Source: a virus. From it: a stretch of 33,671 bases of DNA. Shown one piece after another: positions 16,901-23,460 of this stretch. A program made the position numbers and the translations under genes. Location: positions 1-33,671 of IMG/VR virus record IMGVR_UViG_3300037202_000162; one strand, 5' to 3'. The notes beneath the pieces were generated by a model that was given only the letters and a program-made list of their open reading frames with translations, ran no database searches and was not told the origin of the DNA. Numbering within the stretch: the stretch's first letter is position 1; each line of letters begins with the position of its first letter.

Positions 16901-17452
16901 ACGAAACGGGATCGGGTGTTCAACGGACTGACCGTAAAACGGATCGAGCAAGGCAAACACAAAGGTTCCGTCTTCTATGCGCTTGCCTCGGCTACCAGCA
17001 CTGAGGGGAATTCTCCGCAAGGTCTGGACCTCCTGGAGTTGCGGGATGGGGACATTGACGCCGACGGTGGGGACGTTGGCAATTTTGGGGACGTTGGAGA
17101 AAAACGTCCCCATTCACTCGGCCCAATAGATCCAATCAGTTGCAAACCACTTGGGGACGTTGGGGACGTTGGGGACCTTTTTCCAGCTTCCTCACGCGAG
17201 GAATTCTCTCTCTCACACTCGTACACACATACGTGCGAGAGCGGCGCGCACATAAAGGATAGCCCGGAAAACGTCCCCAATGTCCCCAACGTCCCCATCG
17301 TTCTCGTAACAGAAACAAAACACGACATTTCATTCGTGGGGACGTTTGGGGCAGACGTCCCCATAATTTCCACACAACGTCCCCAACCGGGAAACCGCGG
17401 CGCGGTTGACCTGGCCAAGTTGCCGGAGACTGCCGCCACGGAACCTCCATGA
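13922..17452 (+). CDS. Primase with C-terminal ATPase domain
   Basis: 1176 residues. Residues 40-75 are a CHC2-type zinc finger (C44, H47, C66, C69; FCHACSTGGD). Residues about 290-360 are a Toprim domain: IITEGVTD (293-300) and CQDNE (340-344). A C-terminal helicase-like ATPase domain contains a Walker A-like stretch APTQGSGKG with K740, a Walker B-like ILLDNLSE, and WLMTGNNPRLS. The protein would prime DNA and probably unwind it at the fork, so it combines primase and initiator/helicase roles. The last about 130 residues are low-complexity, with repeated GDV and NVP triplets (GDVGDVGD; NVPNVPNVP). They are encoded by a 9-bp DNA repeat array (17048-17384), and are probably shaped by the DNA rather than by protein function. 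Confidence 0.85.
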   Translation: MTAPPVDVHTYYRQVTDVDIGEIARELLGDRITQESRQNLFCDCPNHRSQSHRSLHVWLDKQGWFCHACSTGGDVLQLVEFVRFGVVTRGQSGSMPDSHRQARDFLAARVRLPPLSKLASGSPEQAEEAHQLTLRVREALTAFADVYHQRLVGNPEVLAWFRGKYGISEETVSRLQIGYAENGLPSVARTLMDGPGAFTMRELAATSVFRPTAQDGLVPFFDGRIVFPYWSRGHVVFMIGRSTPWTPDHEWEKSKYKKLAIRNDRNNSHVSPYIRNDVLYNEDVLLARPERVIITEGVTDCISLMEHGFPVVSPVTVQIREADWERLLPKLAGVKTVYICQDNEVSEAGMQGALKTARILAQHEIVTRVAVLPLGKKQQTARETLASLPGGSAEADALMADAKIDVNEFFASGKTAADFEAILAAAQTPLELAISKLSTDIPDADLSRLLNPILSEVGRLDPIQQDWHLRLIQTRCGKLRMPVATLRKQLKVVEIARPKTKPGASSNGGFRDDAASEPGAGLEATPLRSIQVNNRQLRDIIADAWSAIHSINDAKEPDGAERPFLFQNGGALVRIVGTDVHTRIEALGDTAMYGILARSADWHNVTEEAVTAAPPSRDTARDMLVNPDPGLPPLDSVVRTPTFGKDAMLITTPGYHRSDALWMFPDDSLDIPEVSTNPSREQIACARSLLVDELLVDFPFVKESDRAHAIAAILLPFLRRMIAGLAPIHLIEAPTQGSGKGLLASLISIVSTGLAAEGRTVPENEDEVRKMITAELVTGRPIILLDNLSEKRVLESSALASVVTVPYWTDRLLGESEMLHLRNNALWLMTGNNPRLSAELGRRCVRLRIDPRIDMPWLRGGFRHPLITEWAQENRSALVHAALTLIQAWIAAGKPLHETRLGSFEKWSEVMGGVLDIAGIPGFLGNLNELYAASDGDGQLWREFTGAWWDEFRAVPKKVCDLTQFCEDRDLMQNVLGDGSTRSQQTRLGKALATKRDRVFNGLTVKRIEQGKHKGSVFYALASATSTEGNSPQGLDLLELRDGDIDADGGDVGNFGDVGEKRPHSLGPIDPISCKPLGDVGDVGDLFPASSREEFSLSHSYTHTCESGAHIKDSPENVPNVPNVPIVLVTETKHDISFVGTFGADVPIISTQRPQPGNRGAVDLAKLPETAATEPP
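17048..17384. repeat. Bidirectional array of 9-bp GGGGACGTT repeats (13 copies)
   Basis: Seven copies on the + strand start at 17048 (ATT variant), 17069, 17087, 17153, 17162, 17171 (ACCTT variant) and 17338. Six inverted copies (AACGTCCCC) start at 17103, 17270, 17279 (one change), 17288, 17354 (one change) and 17376. Copies 17153-17179 and 17270-17296 are each three in tandem, forming a large imperfect inverted repeat. Copies 17087 and 17103 form a perfect 9-bp hairpin with a 7-base loop. The array keeps the reading frame of the primase because 9 bases are three codons. Spacing is irregular and there are no spacers of fixed length, so it is not a CRISPR. An origin or protein-binding locus fits best. 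Confidence 0.9.
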
Positions 17453-17511
17453 TGCGGGCCATCGCCACCCATTCGGATTTCAGGCGTTCGCATTCAACCA
17501 GGAGAGAAACG

Positions 17512-18213
17512 ATGACCACGGTATTGACGGAGCAATGTGCCAGGTCGGCTGAGGACCCGCCATCTGGCGACTCGCCGGGTTGCCTGTTCGTGTCGACTTC
17601 CCTCGCAACCTGGACGACAGCGAACCCGGAGCAGTTCGCCCGAGACTTCCAGATCAACGACACGGTGTACCGGAGGCTCGATCCCGATTACTACGCCTGG
17701 CTGCGGTCGCGCATGGCCGTTGCCAAGAGGGCCGCGACTGCCGAGCATCTCGCTCCGGCCGCGTTTGAAGATTTGCGCGTGCGGTTCAACGCCGTGCATG
17801 ATTGGGCCGTTAAGCACTTTGGCGAGGAACCACTGCTCGCTGCGGTGCGGACATTTCGTTCGGGCGACTACGATCCCCCGGTAGCCGAAGACGAAGGCCG
17901 GCATGTCCCGGTGCCGGGCCCGCGAAAATCCGCCGCTGATGACATCTCGCCGGAGGCAATGGCCTTGGTCGATTCGATCAGCGAGCAGGCACAATCGCTT
18001 GGCTGGAAGCGTGAAAGGCTGTATGCCGCGGGTGGCGGCCGTATTTTCGCCCCTGATCGCGGCCTCATCTGCTTTCTGAAGGCCGGCGACCGGATCGGCG
18101 AAGTCACGCTCCAGTCCATCGAGATCATTCACCCGCAGCCATCCGAAGTGCGCCATCGATTCTACAACCCGGATGTGGACCAACCGTGGGTGAAGAAAAT
18201 TGCGAGCTCGTGA
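17512..18213 (+). CDS. Protein of unknown function
   Basis: 233 residues from ATG 17512, which has AGGAG at 17500-17504. An earlier in-frame ATG at 17449 overlaps the primase stop but has no such site. The N-terminal 25 residues are rich in Thr, Ser and Pro. Residues about 30-110 are helical, with WTTANPEQFARDFQIND, YYAWLRSRM and VRFNAVHDWAVKHFG. The C-terminal 80 residues look beta-rich (GRIFAPDRGLICFLKAGDRI; VTLQSIEIIHP). No family recognised, no catalytic motif. It is the last gene of the replication operon before a 155-base gap. Confidence 0.65.
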   Translation: MTTVLTEQCARSAEDPPSGDSPGCLFVSTSLATWTTANPEQFARDFQINDTVYRRLDPDYYAWLRSRMAVAKRAATAEHLAPAAFEDLRVRFNAVHDWAVKHFGEEPLLAAVRTFRSGDYDPPVAEDEGRHVPVPGPRKSAADDISPEAMALVDSISEQAQSLGWKRERLYAAGGGRIFAPDRGLICFLKAGDRIGEVTLQSIEIIHPQPSEVRHRFYNPDVDQPWVKKIASS

Positions 18214-18368
18214 AAAAACACGAAAAAGCATCGTGCACTCCGGGTATTAGTAGATGAAGCGTCGGTTCGGACGACCAGCGCCAAGCGCACTCCCCGAAGG
18301 ATCCCTTTCCCGTGCTGTAACTCCCTGCGGGCATACCCGCAATCCCACCTGGGCCTTACGCGAGAGCC
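18214..18368. other. Gap with a small hairpin
   Basis: 155 bases with no supportable gene. It contains CGTG-A6-CACG just after the previous stop and a perfect 6-bp hairpin TGCGGG (18326-18331), CATA, CCCGCA (18336-18341). Neither has a T-tract. A binding site or RNA structure for the downstream small gene is possible. No promoter is identified. Confidence 0.3.
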
Positions 18369-18695
18369 ATGAGCAAAAACATCCGAATCGAAAACCCGGT
18401 TTCCGGTTGTGGACTCACGTCGAAGAACCGCGCCAACCGGTTTGTGGCGCAAGGACGTGCGGAGTGGGTGCAGGCCGGAGTCTCGATCCGTTTTGTTCAG
18501 TCGGACCATCGGCATAACTCGGCACAGAACTCCGTGGACGCGACGCGCTGGTCGTATGATCGGGCGGCTCACACAGGCATGGCGGGACTCGCGGAGTTGG
18601 CAAACCTGCCTATGATCGCACCCGGCGTCGCGCTGGGACTTGGGCGACGCAAGGGTGCCAGTAGACATACTTTCCTGGCGACCGAAGGGTTCTGA
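18369..18695 (+). CDS. Small basic protein of unknown function
   Basis: 108 residues from ATG 18369. GAGAG lies just upstream and may be a weak ribosome binding site. Sequence is basic, with MSKNIRIENPVSGCGLTSKN at the start and RFVAQGRAEWVQ after it. The middle is rich in His, Ser and Asn. I do not recognise the family. Coding quality is moderate: no overlap with neighbours, and another open frame covers part of the same bases. It may be a phage-specific regulatory or structural protein. Confidence 0.5.
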   Translation: MSKNIRIENPVSGCGLTSKNRANRFVAQGRAEWVQAGVSIRFVQSDHRHNSAQNSVDATRWSYDRAAHTGMAGLAELANLPMIAPGVALGLGRRKGASRHTFLATEGF

Positions 18696-18702
18696 GGCGG
18701 AT

Positions 18703-18723
18703 GACTTCAAAAGTTTTGAAGTC
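18703..18723. promoter_or_regulatory. 21-bp perfect palindrome
   Basis: Arms GACTTCAAAA and TTTTGAAGTC around a central G, 28 bases upstream of the ATG at 18751. It is AT-rich inside a GC-rich window. Its right 16 bases (18708-18723) recur exactly at 7521-7536, inside the ParB-like gene. It is probably an operator or partition-type site. It also lies inside a possible 20-codon reading frame beginning ATG 18701. Confidence 0.6.
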
Positions 18724-18750
18724 GCTGCCTACGACGAGTGAGGTTAAGCC

Positions 18751-19026
18751 ATGCCGAGCATGATCACGCCAGAGCGACTGGCCGAGCGGGTGTGCAGGTC
18801 GCTCAATGTCCCTGCGAAGGACAACGCCGAGAACTTGGCCGAGATACTGCGAACCGCACTGAGTGAGACCCGCGACCGAGCGATCGGAGCGGCGAAGGCG
18901 GTTTGCCTCGAGATCGCGGAGGACGAAGCCGAGCGATGCCGCAGCGTAGGTGCGACCGTAGCGCAGCAGACCGCGCTTACAGTCGCGGCACGTATCCGAA
19001 AGCGTTACGTCGAAGTGCGGTCGTAG
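18751..19026 (+). CDS. Small helical protein of unknown function
   Basis: 91 residues from ATG 18751 with GAGG upstream. Almost wholly helical and charged: TPERLAERVCRSLNV, ENLAEILRTALSETRDRAIG and CLEIAEDEAERCR. Two cysteines occur in the latter half. No domain recognised. The frame stays open for about 73 codons past its TAG, to 19248, including a stretch AYRIESWVLPGHFRRRVEWW. This is curious but unproven as coding. Confidence 0.55.
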   Translation: MPSMITPERLAERVCRSLNVPAKDNAENLAEILRTALSETRDRAIGAAKAVCLEIAEDEAERCRSVGATVAQQTALTVAARIRKRYVEVRS

Positions 19027-19307
19027 CGGACAGGTGCGGCAGGGTGCGCCCGACGCGGCGGGTGGGCCATCCAGCCAACCCGAAGGAAGACGGCGCGACA
19101 CGGGCCAACCCGGCGAGAACGGGTGGCATCGGGCGCCAAGCGGGCCTACCGGATCGAATCCTGGGTCCTCCCCGGCCACTTTCGGCGGCGGGTGGAATGG
19201 TGGCACAAAGTCTCTAGTTACTTGCACTTATTCAGGTGGTCACGGTAGGTGGTCAGCGTGGTCACCCCAGCGTGCGGCGCGGACGGGGCCGCAGGAACCC
19301 ACAATAG
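19027..19307. other. Gap upstream of first ParB-methyltransferase
   Basis: 281 bases. Possible short basic frame from GTG 19123 to TAG 19248 (41 residues) without a clear ribosome binding site. The last part holds three direct GTGGTCA repeats, listed separately. Another open frame across this gap is compositionally random-looking and overlaps the methyltransferase start. Confidence 0.35.
19235..19264. repeat. Three direct GTGGTCA repeats
   Basis: GTGGTCA begins at 19236, 19249 and 19258, and the first two extend to GGTGGTCA (starting 19235 and 19248). They lie 44-72 bases before the methyltransferase start, a position suited to an operator. Confidence 0.35.
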
Positions 19308-20846
19308 ATGTCCACACTTCCGCCGACCATTACGCCCGCGATGGCGCGGCTCATCGAGATCTGGCCCACCGACCGTTTGGTGCCGTACGCCAAGAACGCG
19401 CGCACGCATTCTTCGGAGCAGGTTGCGCAGATCGCGGCGTCCATCGTGGAGTTTGGATTTGTGAATCCGATCCTTGTCGATTCCACGGATGGGATCGTTG
19501 CCGGCCACGGTCGCCTCCTTGCTGCCCGCAAGTTGGGTCTTGCGGAGGTTCCGGTGGTGGTATTGGGCCACTTGAGCGAGATTCAACGGCGGGCGTACAT
19601 CATCGCGGACAACCAGCTTGCACTTAATGCCGGGTGGAACGATGAGCTTCTACGGGGCGTATTGGAGTCGCTTGGGGCGGATGGATTCAACCTGTCGCTG
19701 GTGGGGTTCTCCGACGAGGAACTCGTCGTGCTGCTTGGCAGCGCCGAACCGGAGCCTGCCGCCGCCGTCGAGGAAGAAGCGGTTCCCGAACCTCCCGCGC
19801 AGCCGGTTACGATGCCCGGGGATGTGTGGTTGATCGGACGTCACCGTCTGATCTGTGGCGACTGCCGGGACGCCGATGTCGTCGGGAAGTTGATGGCCGG
19901 CGCCAATGCGAACATGGCGATCACGTCGCCGCCCTACGCCACGCAGCGCGAGTACGATCCATCAAGCGGGTTCAAGCCGGTGCCACCCGAGGAGTACGTG
20001 GAGTGGTACCGCGCGGTGGCCGCAGGCATCGAGTCGGTGCTGGCACCGGACGGTTCCTACTTCCTGAACATCAAGGCGCACGCCGACGAGGGCGAGCGGA
20101 ATCTATACGTGATGGACCTGGTGCTGGCTCACCGGCGGGCGTGGGGCTGGCGGTTCGTGGATGAATTCTGCTGGCGGAAAACTGACAATGGCGTGCCTGG
20201 CGGTTGGCAAAACCGCTTCAAGAACGCATGGGAACCTGTGTTCCACTTCTGCCGCCAGCAGCAGATCAAGTTCCGCGCGGAGGCGGTGAGTCACGAGTCG
20301 GAGGACTGCTTCGACTACTCGCCCGACAATCCGAAATCGAACTCCGGGAGCGGTCTCCTGGGGACCGGGGCGCGCGGAGATGCGGCAGGAAAGCTCGGTG
20401 CCGGTGACGACGCAGGACGACATCGGGGAGCAGCGCGCCCCAGCAACGTAGTCGACGTGAAGACCGAGAGCAGCCAGGGATCGCACTCGGCGCCGTTCCC
20501 ACGCGCGCTGGTCGAGTTCTTCGTGAAAGCGTTCTCCGATCCCGGCGATGTAGTCTTTGATCCCTTCCTCGGGAGCGGAACCACGATGGCCGCTGCCCAC
20601 GTGCTGGGCCGCGCGGGATACGGCTGCGAGATCTCGCCGGCGTACTGCGACGTGATCCTGCGCCGGATCGAGAAGTTGGCCGAAACAGAACCGGTCCTTG
20701 CGGAGACCGGAAAGACGTTCAGCGAAGTCGCGGCGGGCCGGGGTGTCTCTGCAGTGGAGGGTACCGATCTGCGCCAACGCGACTCGAAATCCATTCGCCG
20801 CAAACCCAACGGCATGCCTTGCTACGGAGCCAAAGGCAAGCCGTAA
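19308..20846 (+). CDS. ParB-domain DNA methyltransferase, TSPPY type
   Basis: 512 residues from ATG 19308 with AGGA 15 bases upstream. Residues about 15-140 are a ParB-like domain (ARTHSSEQVAQIAASI 31-46, GIVAGHGRLLAARKLG 62-77, ADNQLALNAGW 100-110). Residues about 170-450 are a beta-class DNA methyltransferase: motif IV TSPPY (206-210) before motif I DPFLGSGTT (418-426). It uses S-adenosylmethionine to methylate an amino group of DNA; TSPPY is more common for N4-cytosine, but adenine is possible. Residues about 340-400 are a low-complexity Gly/Ala/Asp-rich insert between the two motifs. No partner restriction enzyme is seen, so it is a solitary phage enzyme, likely protecting the genome or marking it. 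Confidence 0.9.
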   Translation: MSTLPPTITPAMARLIEIWPTDRLVPYAKNARTHSSEQVAQIAASIVEFGFVNPILVDSTDGIVAGHGRLLAARKLGLAEVPVVVLGHLSEIQRRAYIIADNQLALNAGWNDELLRGVLESLGADGFNLSLVGFSDEELVVLLGSAEPEPAAAVEEEAVPEPPAQPVTMPGDVWLIGRHRLICGDCRDADVVGKLMAGANANMAITSPPYATQREYDPSSGFKPVPPEEYVEWYRAVAAGIESVLAPDGSYFLNIKAHADEGERNLYVMDLVLAHRRAWGWRFVDEFCWRKTDNGVPGGWQNRFKNAWEPVFHFCRQQQIKFRAEAVSHESEDCFDYSPDNPKSNSGSGLLGTGARGDAAGKLGAGDDAGRHRGAARPSNVVDVKTESSQGSHSAPFPRALVEFFVKAFSDPGDVVFDPFLGSGTTMAAAHVLGRAGYGCEISPAYCDVILRRIEKLAETEPVLAETGKTFSEVAAGRGVSAVEGTDLRQRDSKSIRRKPNGMPCYGAKGKP

Positions 20847-20884
20847 ACGAAGTTCAACCCCAAACCAACAAGGAGAAAACGAGT

Positions 20885-21451
20885 ATGCCCGAAGTAGCCA
20901 CTCCGAACCAGGCCGAACGCGAGTTCGAAACCGGGACGGACGAATCGTTCAAAAACGCCAACGCCACCGGCAGCGAGGCCCACAACGAGAACCAGCGGGT
21001 CACGTACGCCAACATCAAGCGCACCTACGACGTGTACCAGGATCTCGACGTCCAGGCCGCGCGCCAATCCCTGATCGAGACCACGCGACTGAACCAGATC
21101 GCGTCGCAGGCTCTCCAGAACGCGGTCGAGACCGCCAACATGGTCGGGAAGCAGGCCATCCGACACGCCGATGTCGCCGCCGATGCTCTGTGGACCGACG
21201 AGCTCAATCCGGTGACGCGTGGCGCCGGTTCGAACATCACCGCGGGCAGCGTACCCGCCAACCGCGCGATCGATGTGAGCGCCGCCGGCGTGGGCGTGGA
21301 TGCCCAGGCCGTGGCCGCCGCCGTCGCCAAGCAGGTGGACGCGACCATCACTCCGGTGCTCGCCACCCTTCAGCAGATCGTCCAGGCACTGACCACGGCG
21401 ACCACGGCAATTGCCAACGTCGTGAACCAGTCGCAGCCGAAGACGGTGTAG
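20885..21451 (+). CDS. Ala-rich helical protein of unknown function
   Basis: 188 residues from ATG 20885 with AAGGAG upstream; the open frame begins earlier at 20819, but without a ribosome binding site. The first 40 residues are polar (many Glu, Asn, Thr). Then come RVTYANIKRTYDVYQDLDVQ, LNQIASQALQNAVETANMVG and RHADVAADALWTDEL. The C-terminal half is Ala/Val-rich (VAAAVAKQVDATITPVLATL). No membrane signature strong enough to call. Might form a coiled or filamentous assembly; this is only inferred from composition. A strong hairpin terminator follows. Confidence 0.6.
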   Translation: MPEVATPNQAEREFETGTDESFKNANATGSEAHNENQRVTYANIKRTYDVYQDLDVQAARQSLIETTRLNQIASQALQNAVETANMVGKQAIRHADVAADALWTDELNPVTRGAGSNITAGSVPANRAIDVSAAGVGVDAQAVAAAVAKQVDATITPVLATLQQIVQALTTATTAIANVVNQSQPKTV

Positions 21452-21467
21452 TTCTTCCCTCCGAACC

Positions 21468-21496
21468 GGGGCGGTCCTCAAGCCGCCCCCACTTTT
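21468..21496 (+). terminator. Rho-independent terminator
   Basis: Perfect 7-bp stem GGGGCGG (21468-21474) with CCGCCCC (21483-21489), 8-base loop, then CACTTTT (21490-21496). It lies 17 bases after the stop of the preceding gene. It would end transcription of the long early region. Confidence 0.75.
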
Positions 21497-21515
21497 CAAT
21501 GGAGACACAATAACG

Positions 21516-21791
21516 ATGAATACTCTGCTGATCATCCTCAAGCTTTTCCCCCTGATCTTGGCAGCGGTCCAAGCCGTTGAGCAAGCGATACCGCTGCCCG
21601 GTCAGGGAAACAAAAAGCTGGAACTCGTGCTCGACGTGCTCAAGTCCGCTTATGACGGGAGCGCGGACTTGGCGAGCCAATTCAGTTGGGACAAGCTCGT
21701 CGCGGTAGTCGTGCCGATGATCGCCAGGATCGTCGATCTGCACAACGCGCTAGGCCTGTTCCAGAAACCCGCTCAACCCAAACTCGTATGA
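21516..21791 (+). CDS. Small protein with hydrophobic N-terminus
   Basis: 91 residues from ATG 21516, with GGAG about 12 bases upstream. Residues 3-18 are hydrophobic (TLLIILKLFPLILAAV), then comes PLPGQGNKKLELVLDVLKS, and VVVPMIARIVDLHNALGLF near the end. It may sit at the membrane or be a small helical phage protein; holin is possible but the length and single hydrophobic stretch do not decide it. Its stop overlaps the start of the second methyltransferase (ATGA). Confidence 0.6.
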   Translation: MNTLLIILKLFPLILAAVQAVEQAIPLPGQGNKKLELVLDVLKSAYDGSADLASQFSWDKLVAVVVPMIARIVDLHNALGLFQKPAQPKLV

Positions 21792-23044
21792 CGAACCTGC
21801 AGGTGGTGACGTGGCCGGTTGAGAAGCTGATTCCTTACGCCCGGAATGCGCGCACACATAGTGCGGAACAGGTCGCCCAAGTCGCGGCGTCGATCGCCGA
21901 GTTTGGGTGGACGAATCCGATTCTTGCCGGTGCAGATGGAATCGTTATCGCCGGCCACGCGCGCCTGCTCGCTGCTCGTAAACTGGGCATGACCGAAGTT
22001 CCGGTCATCGTCCTCGATCACCTGACCGAATCCCAACGCCGCGCGTTGGTGCTGGCCGACAACCGACTGGCACTCAACGCCGGATGGGATGAGGAAATGC
22101 TACGCGTGGAGATGGCCGCGCTCGATGAGGGCGGGTTCAATCTCGAGGTGGTCGGATTCACCGATGAAGAGATCGAAGGACTGCTTCGCGACCCCGAAGA
22201 CGTCCACCTCGGCAACACTGACGATGACGCTGTGCCGGAGACTCCGGAGAGTGCAATCACTGTGCCGGGTGATGTCTGGCTCTTGGGCCGGCACCGGTTG
22301 CTCTGCGGGGACTCCGTTCAGATGGAGTGCTTAGAGAAGGTCCTCGCCGGTGGCCTGGCCGATATGGTTTTCTGCGATCCACCGTACAACGTGAACTACG
22401 GCGCGACGATGAAGGACAAACTCCGCGGCAAGAAGCGGAAGATCGCCAACGACGACCTGGGCCAGGACTTCGAACAGTTCCTGCGGGACGCATGCGTGAA
22501 CATGCTGGCGGTCACCAAGGGAGCGATCTACGTCTGCATGTCCTCGTCAGAGATCCACACGCTGCAGCGTGTATTCCGCGAAGCGGGCGGGCACTGGTCC
22601 ACTTTCGTCGTGTGGGCGAAGAACACTTTCACGATGGGGCGGTCTGACTACCAGCGCCAGTACGAACCGATCCTCTACGGATGGAAGGAAGGCACGGATC
22701 ACTTTTGGTGCGGTGCCCGCGACCAGGGCGATGTGTGGTTCATCAAGAAGCCGCACGTTAACGACCTGCACCCGACGATGAAGCCGGTCGAGTTGGTGGA
22801 GCGAGCCGTCCGGAACAGCAGCAAGGACCGCGACACGGTGCTCGATCCGTTCGGCGGGTCTGGCACGACACTGATCGCGTGCGAGAAGACCAGCCGCCAG
22901 GCGCGCCTCATCGAATTGGAGCCGAAGTACTGCGACGTGATCATCCGCCGATGGCAGGAGTTTAGCGGCGCGGAGGCGTCGTTGGATGGTGACGGTAGAA
23001 GCTTCACCGCGATTGCCGCGGAGCGAAACCCAGTGGCGGCGTGA
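21788..23044 (+). CDS. ParB-domain DNA methyltransferase, DPPY type
   Basis: 418 residues from ATG 21788, which overlaps the previous stop. The ParB-like domain (residues about 8-130) is very similar to that of the gene at 19308: NARTHSAEQVAQVAASI, AGHARLLAARKLG and ADNRLALNAGW. The methyltransferase domain is different: motif IV DPPY (197-200) and motif I DPFGGSGTT (353-361). DPPY is the usual signature of N6-adenine enzymes. The two proteins are paralogous at the N-terminus but probably modify different bases or sites. The gene continues 59 bases into the start of the next one. A phage DNA protection or mark role is inferred. Confidence 0.9.
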   Translation: MTNLQVVTWPVEKLIPYARNARTHSAEQVAQVAASIAEFGWTNPILAGADGIVIAGHARLLAARKLGMTEVPVIVLDHLTESQRRALVLADNRLALNAGWDEEMLRVEMAALDEGGFNLEVVGFTDEEIEGLLRDPEDVHLGNTDDDAVPETPESAITVPGDVWLLGRHRLLCGDSVQMECLEKVLAGGLADMVFCDPPYNVNYGATMKDKLRGKKRKIANDDLGQDFEQFLRDACVNMLAVTKGAIYVCMSSSEIHTLQRVFREAGGHWSTFVVWAKNTFTMGRSDYQRQYEPILYGWKEGTDHFWCGARDQGDVWFIKKPHVNDLHPTMKPVELVERAVRNSSKDRDTVLDPFGGSGTTLIACEKTSRQARLIELEPKYCDVIIRRWQEFSGAEASLDGDGRSFTAIAAERNPVAA

Positions 23045-23201
23045 GGTGGACCGTTGCCGTGCGGAGATTGCCAGCGCGGAGCGACTCCTACGCAGTGGCC
23101 ACCCTGACATCGCCGGCCTTTGCCTCGCGCTGGCCGATTGGTCGGCGGAGTTGAGGATTCTTAAGGGGACTTCATGGAAGAACGAATCATCCAGTATTTG
23201 A
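22986..23201 (+). CDS. Small protein of unknown function
   Basis: 71 residues from ATG 22986, overlapping the methyltransferase by 59 bases and the next gene by 28. The core WRREVDRCRAEIASAERLL followed by SGHPDIAGLCLALADWSAEL has the look of a short phage protein family, with two helices. There is no clear ribosome binding site, so initiation may depend on upstream translation. A later start would also leave the core intact. Confidence 0.5.
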   Translation: MVTVEASPRLPRSETQWRREVDRCRAEIASAERLLRSGHPDIAGLCLALADWSAELRILKGTSWKNESSSI

Positions 23202-23434
23202 TTCCGGCAACCGGCTTGATCACAGGTTTGATCGGCGCCTACGTTGGGCTCCAGAACCGCGCCTTACTGGCGGAAGTCCGGAAGGAACTGGCGGAGTTGG
23301 AGAACCGGATCTTCACTCGCATTAACGGCACGTATGTGAGGCGGGGGGAATGTGAGCTACGCGAGGAACTTGTTCACGAAAGGCTCACCGCAATCGCTGA
23401 TGAGTTGAGGAACAAAGACGCCGCCGGTCGTTGA
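23174..23434 (+). CDS. Small membrane protein
   Basis: 86 residues from ATG 23174 with AAGGGGA 6 bases upstream. Residues about 6-28 are a single membrane segment (IQYLIPATGLITGLIGAYVG). The remainder is a charged helix (ALLAEVRKELAELENRIFTR; ECELREELVHERLTAIADEL) able to form a coiled coil. A membrane-anchored coiled coil could be a lysis accessory, such as a holin-like or spanin-like protein, or a superinfection-exclusion protein; none is proven. A hairpin overlaps its stop. Confidence 0.6.
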   Translation: MEERIIQYLIPATGLITGLIGAYVGLQNRALLAEVRKELAELENRIFTRINGTYVRRGECELREELVHERLTAIADELRNKDAAGR

Positions 23435-23445
23435 GGCCGGCGGCG
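23419..23445 (-). terminator. Hairpin terminator between convergent genes
   Basis: Perfect 9-bp stem CGCCGCCGG (23419-23427) and CCGGCGGCG (23437-23445) with a 9-base loop. On the minus strand it is followed by TCTTTGTT, so it best serves the minus-strand cluster. On the + strand there is no T-tract. Confidence 0.55.
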
Positions 23446-23460
23446 GTGTGGTACGCCGTG

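Noticed and set aside
17048-17384. CRISPR interpretation of the repeat array
   Set aside because: The unit is 9 bp, occurs in both orientations, has no uniform spacers, and no cas genes are present. The Cas4-like protein at 9019 is a phage recombination nuclease by context.
19131-19170. tRNA-like TpsiC arm (GATCGAATCC) near 19150
   Set aside because: The 5' acceptor strand that should pair with the downstream TCCTCCC is not found at the right distance, and no D- or anticodon arm fits.
13938-19319. Shared 15-base TAGATGTCCACACTT at 13938 and 19305
   Set aside because: About one such match is expected by chance in a window of this size, and the first copy is coding.
19034-19627. 197-codon + strand open frame before and into the methyltransferase
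   Set aside because: Runs through the ParB domain start in another frame, with Gly/Pro/Arg-rich random composition and no ribosome binding site.
23174-23434. Confident holin call
   Set aside because: One membrane segment and a coiled coil fit several phage protein types, and no endolysin is next to it in the window.
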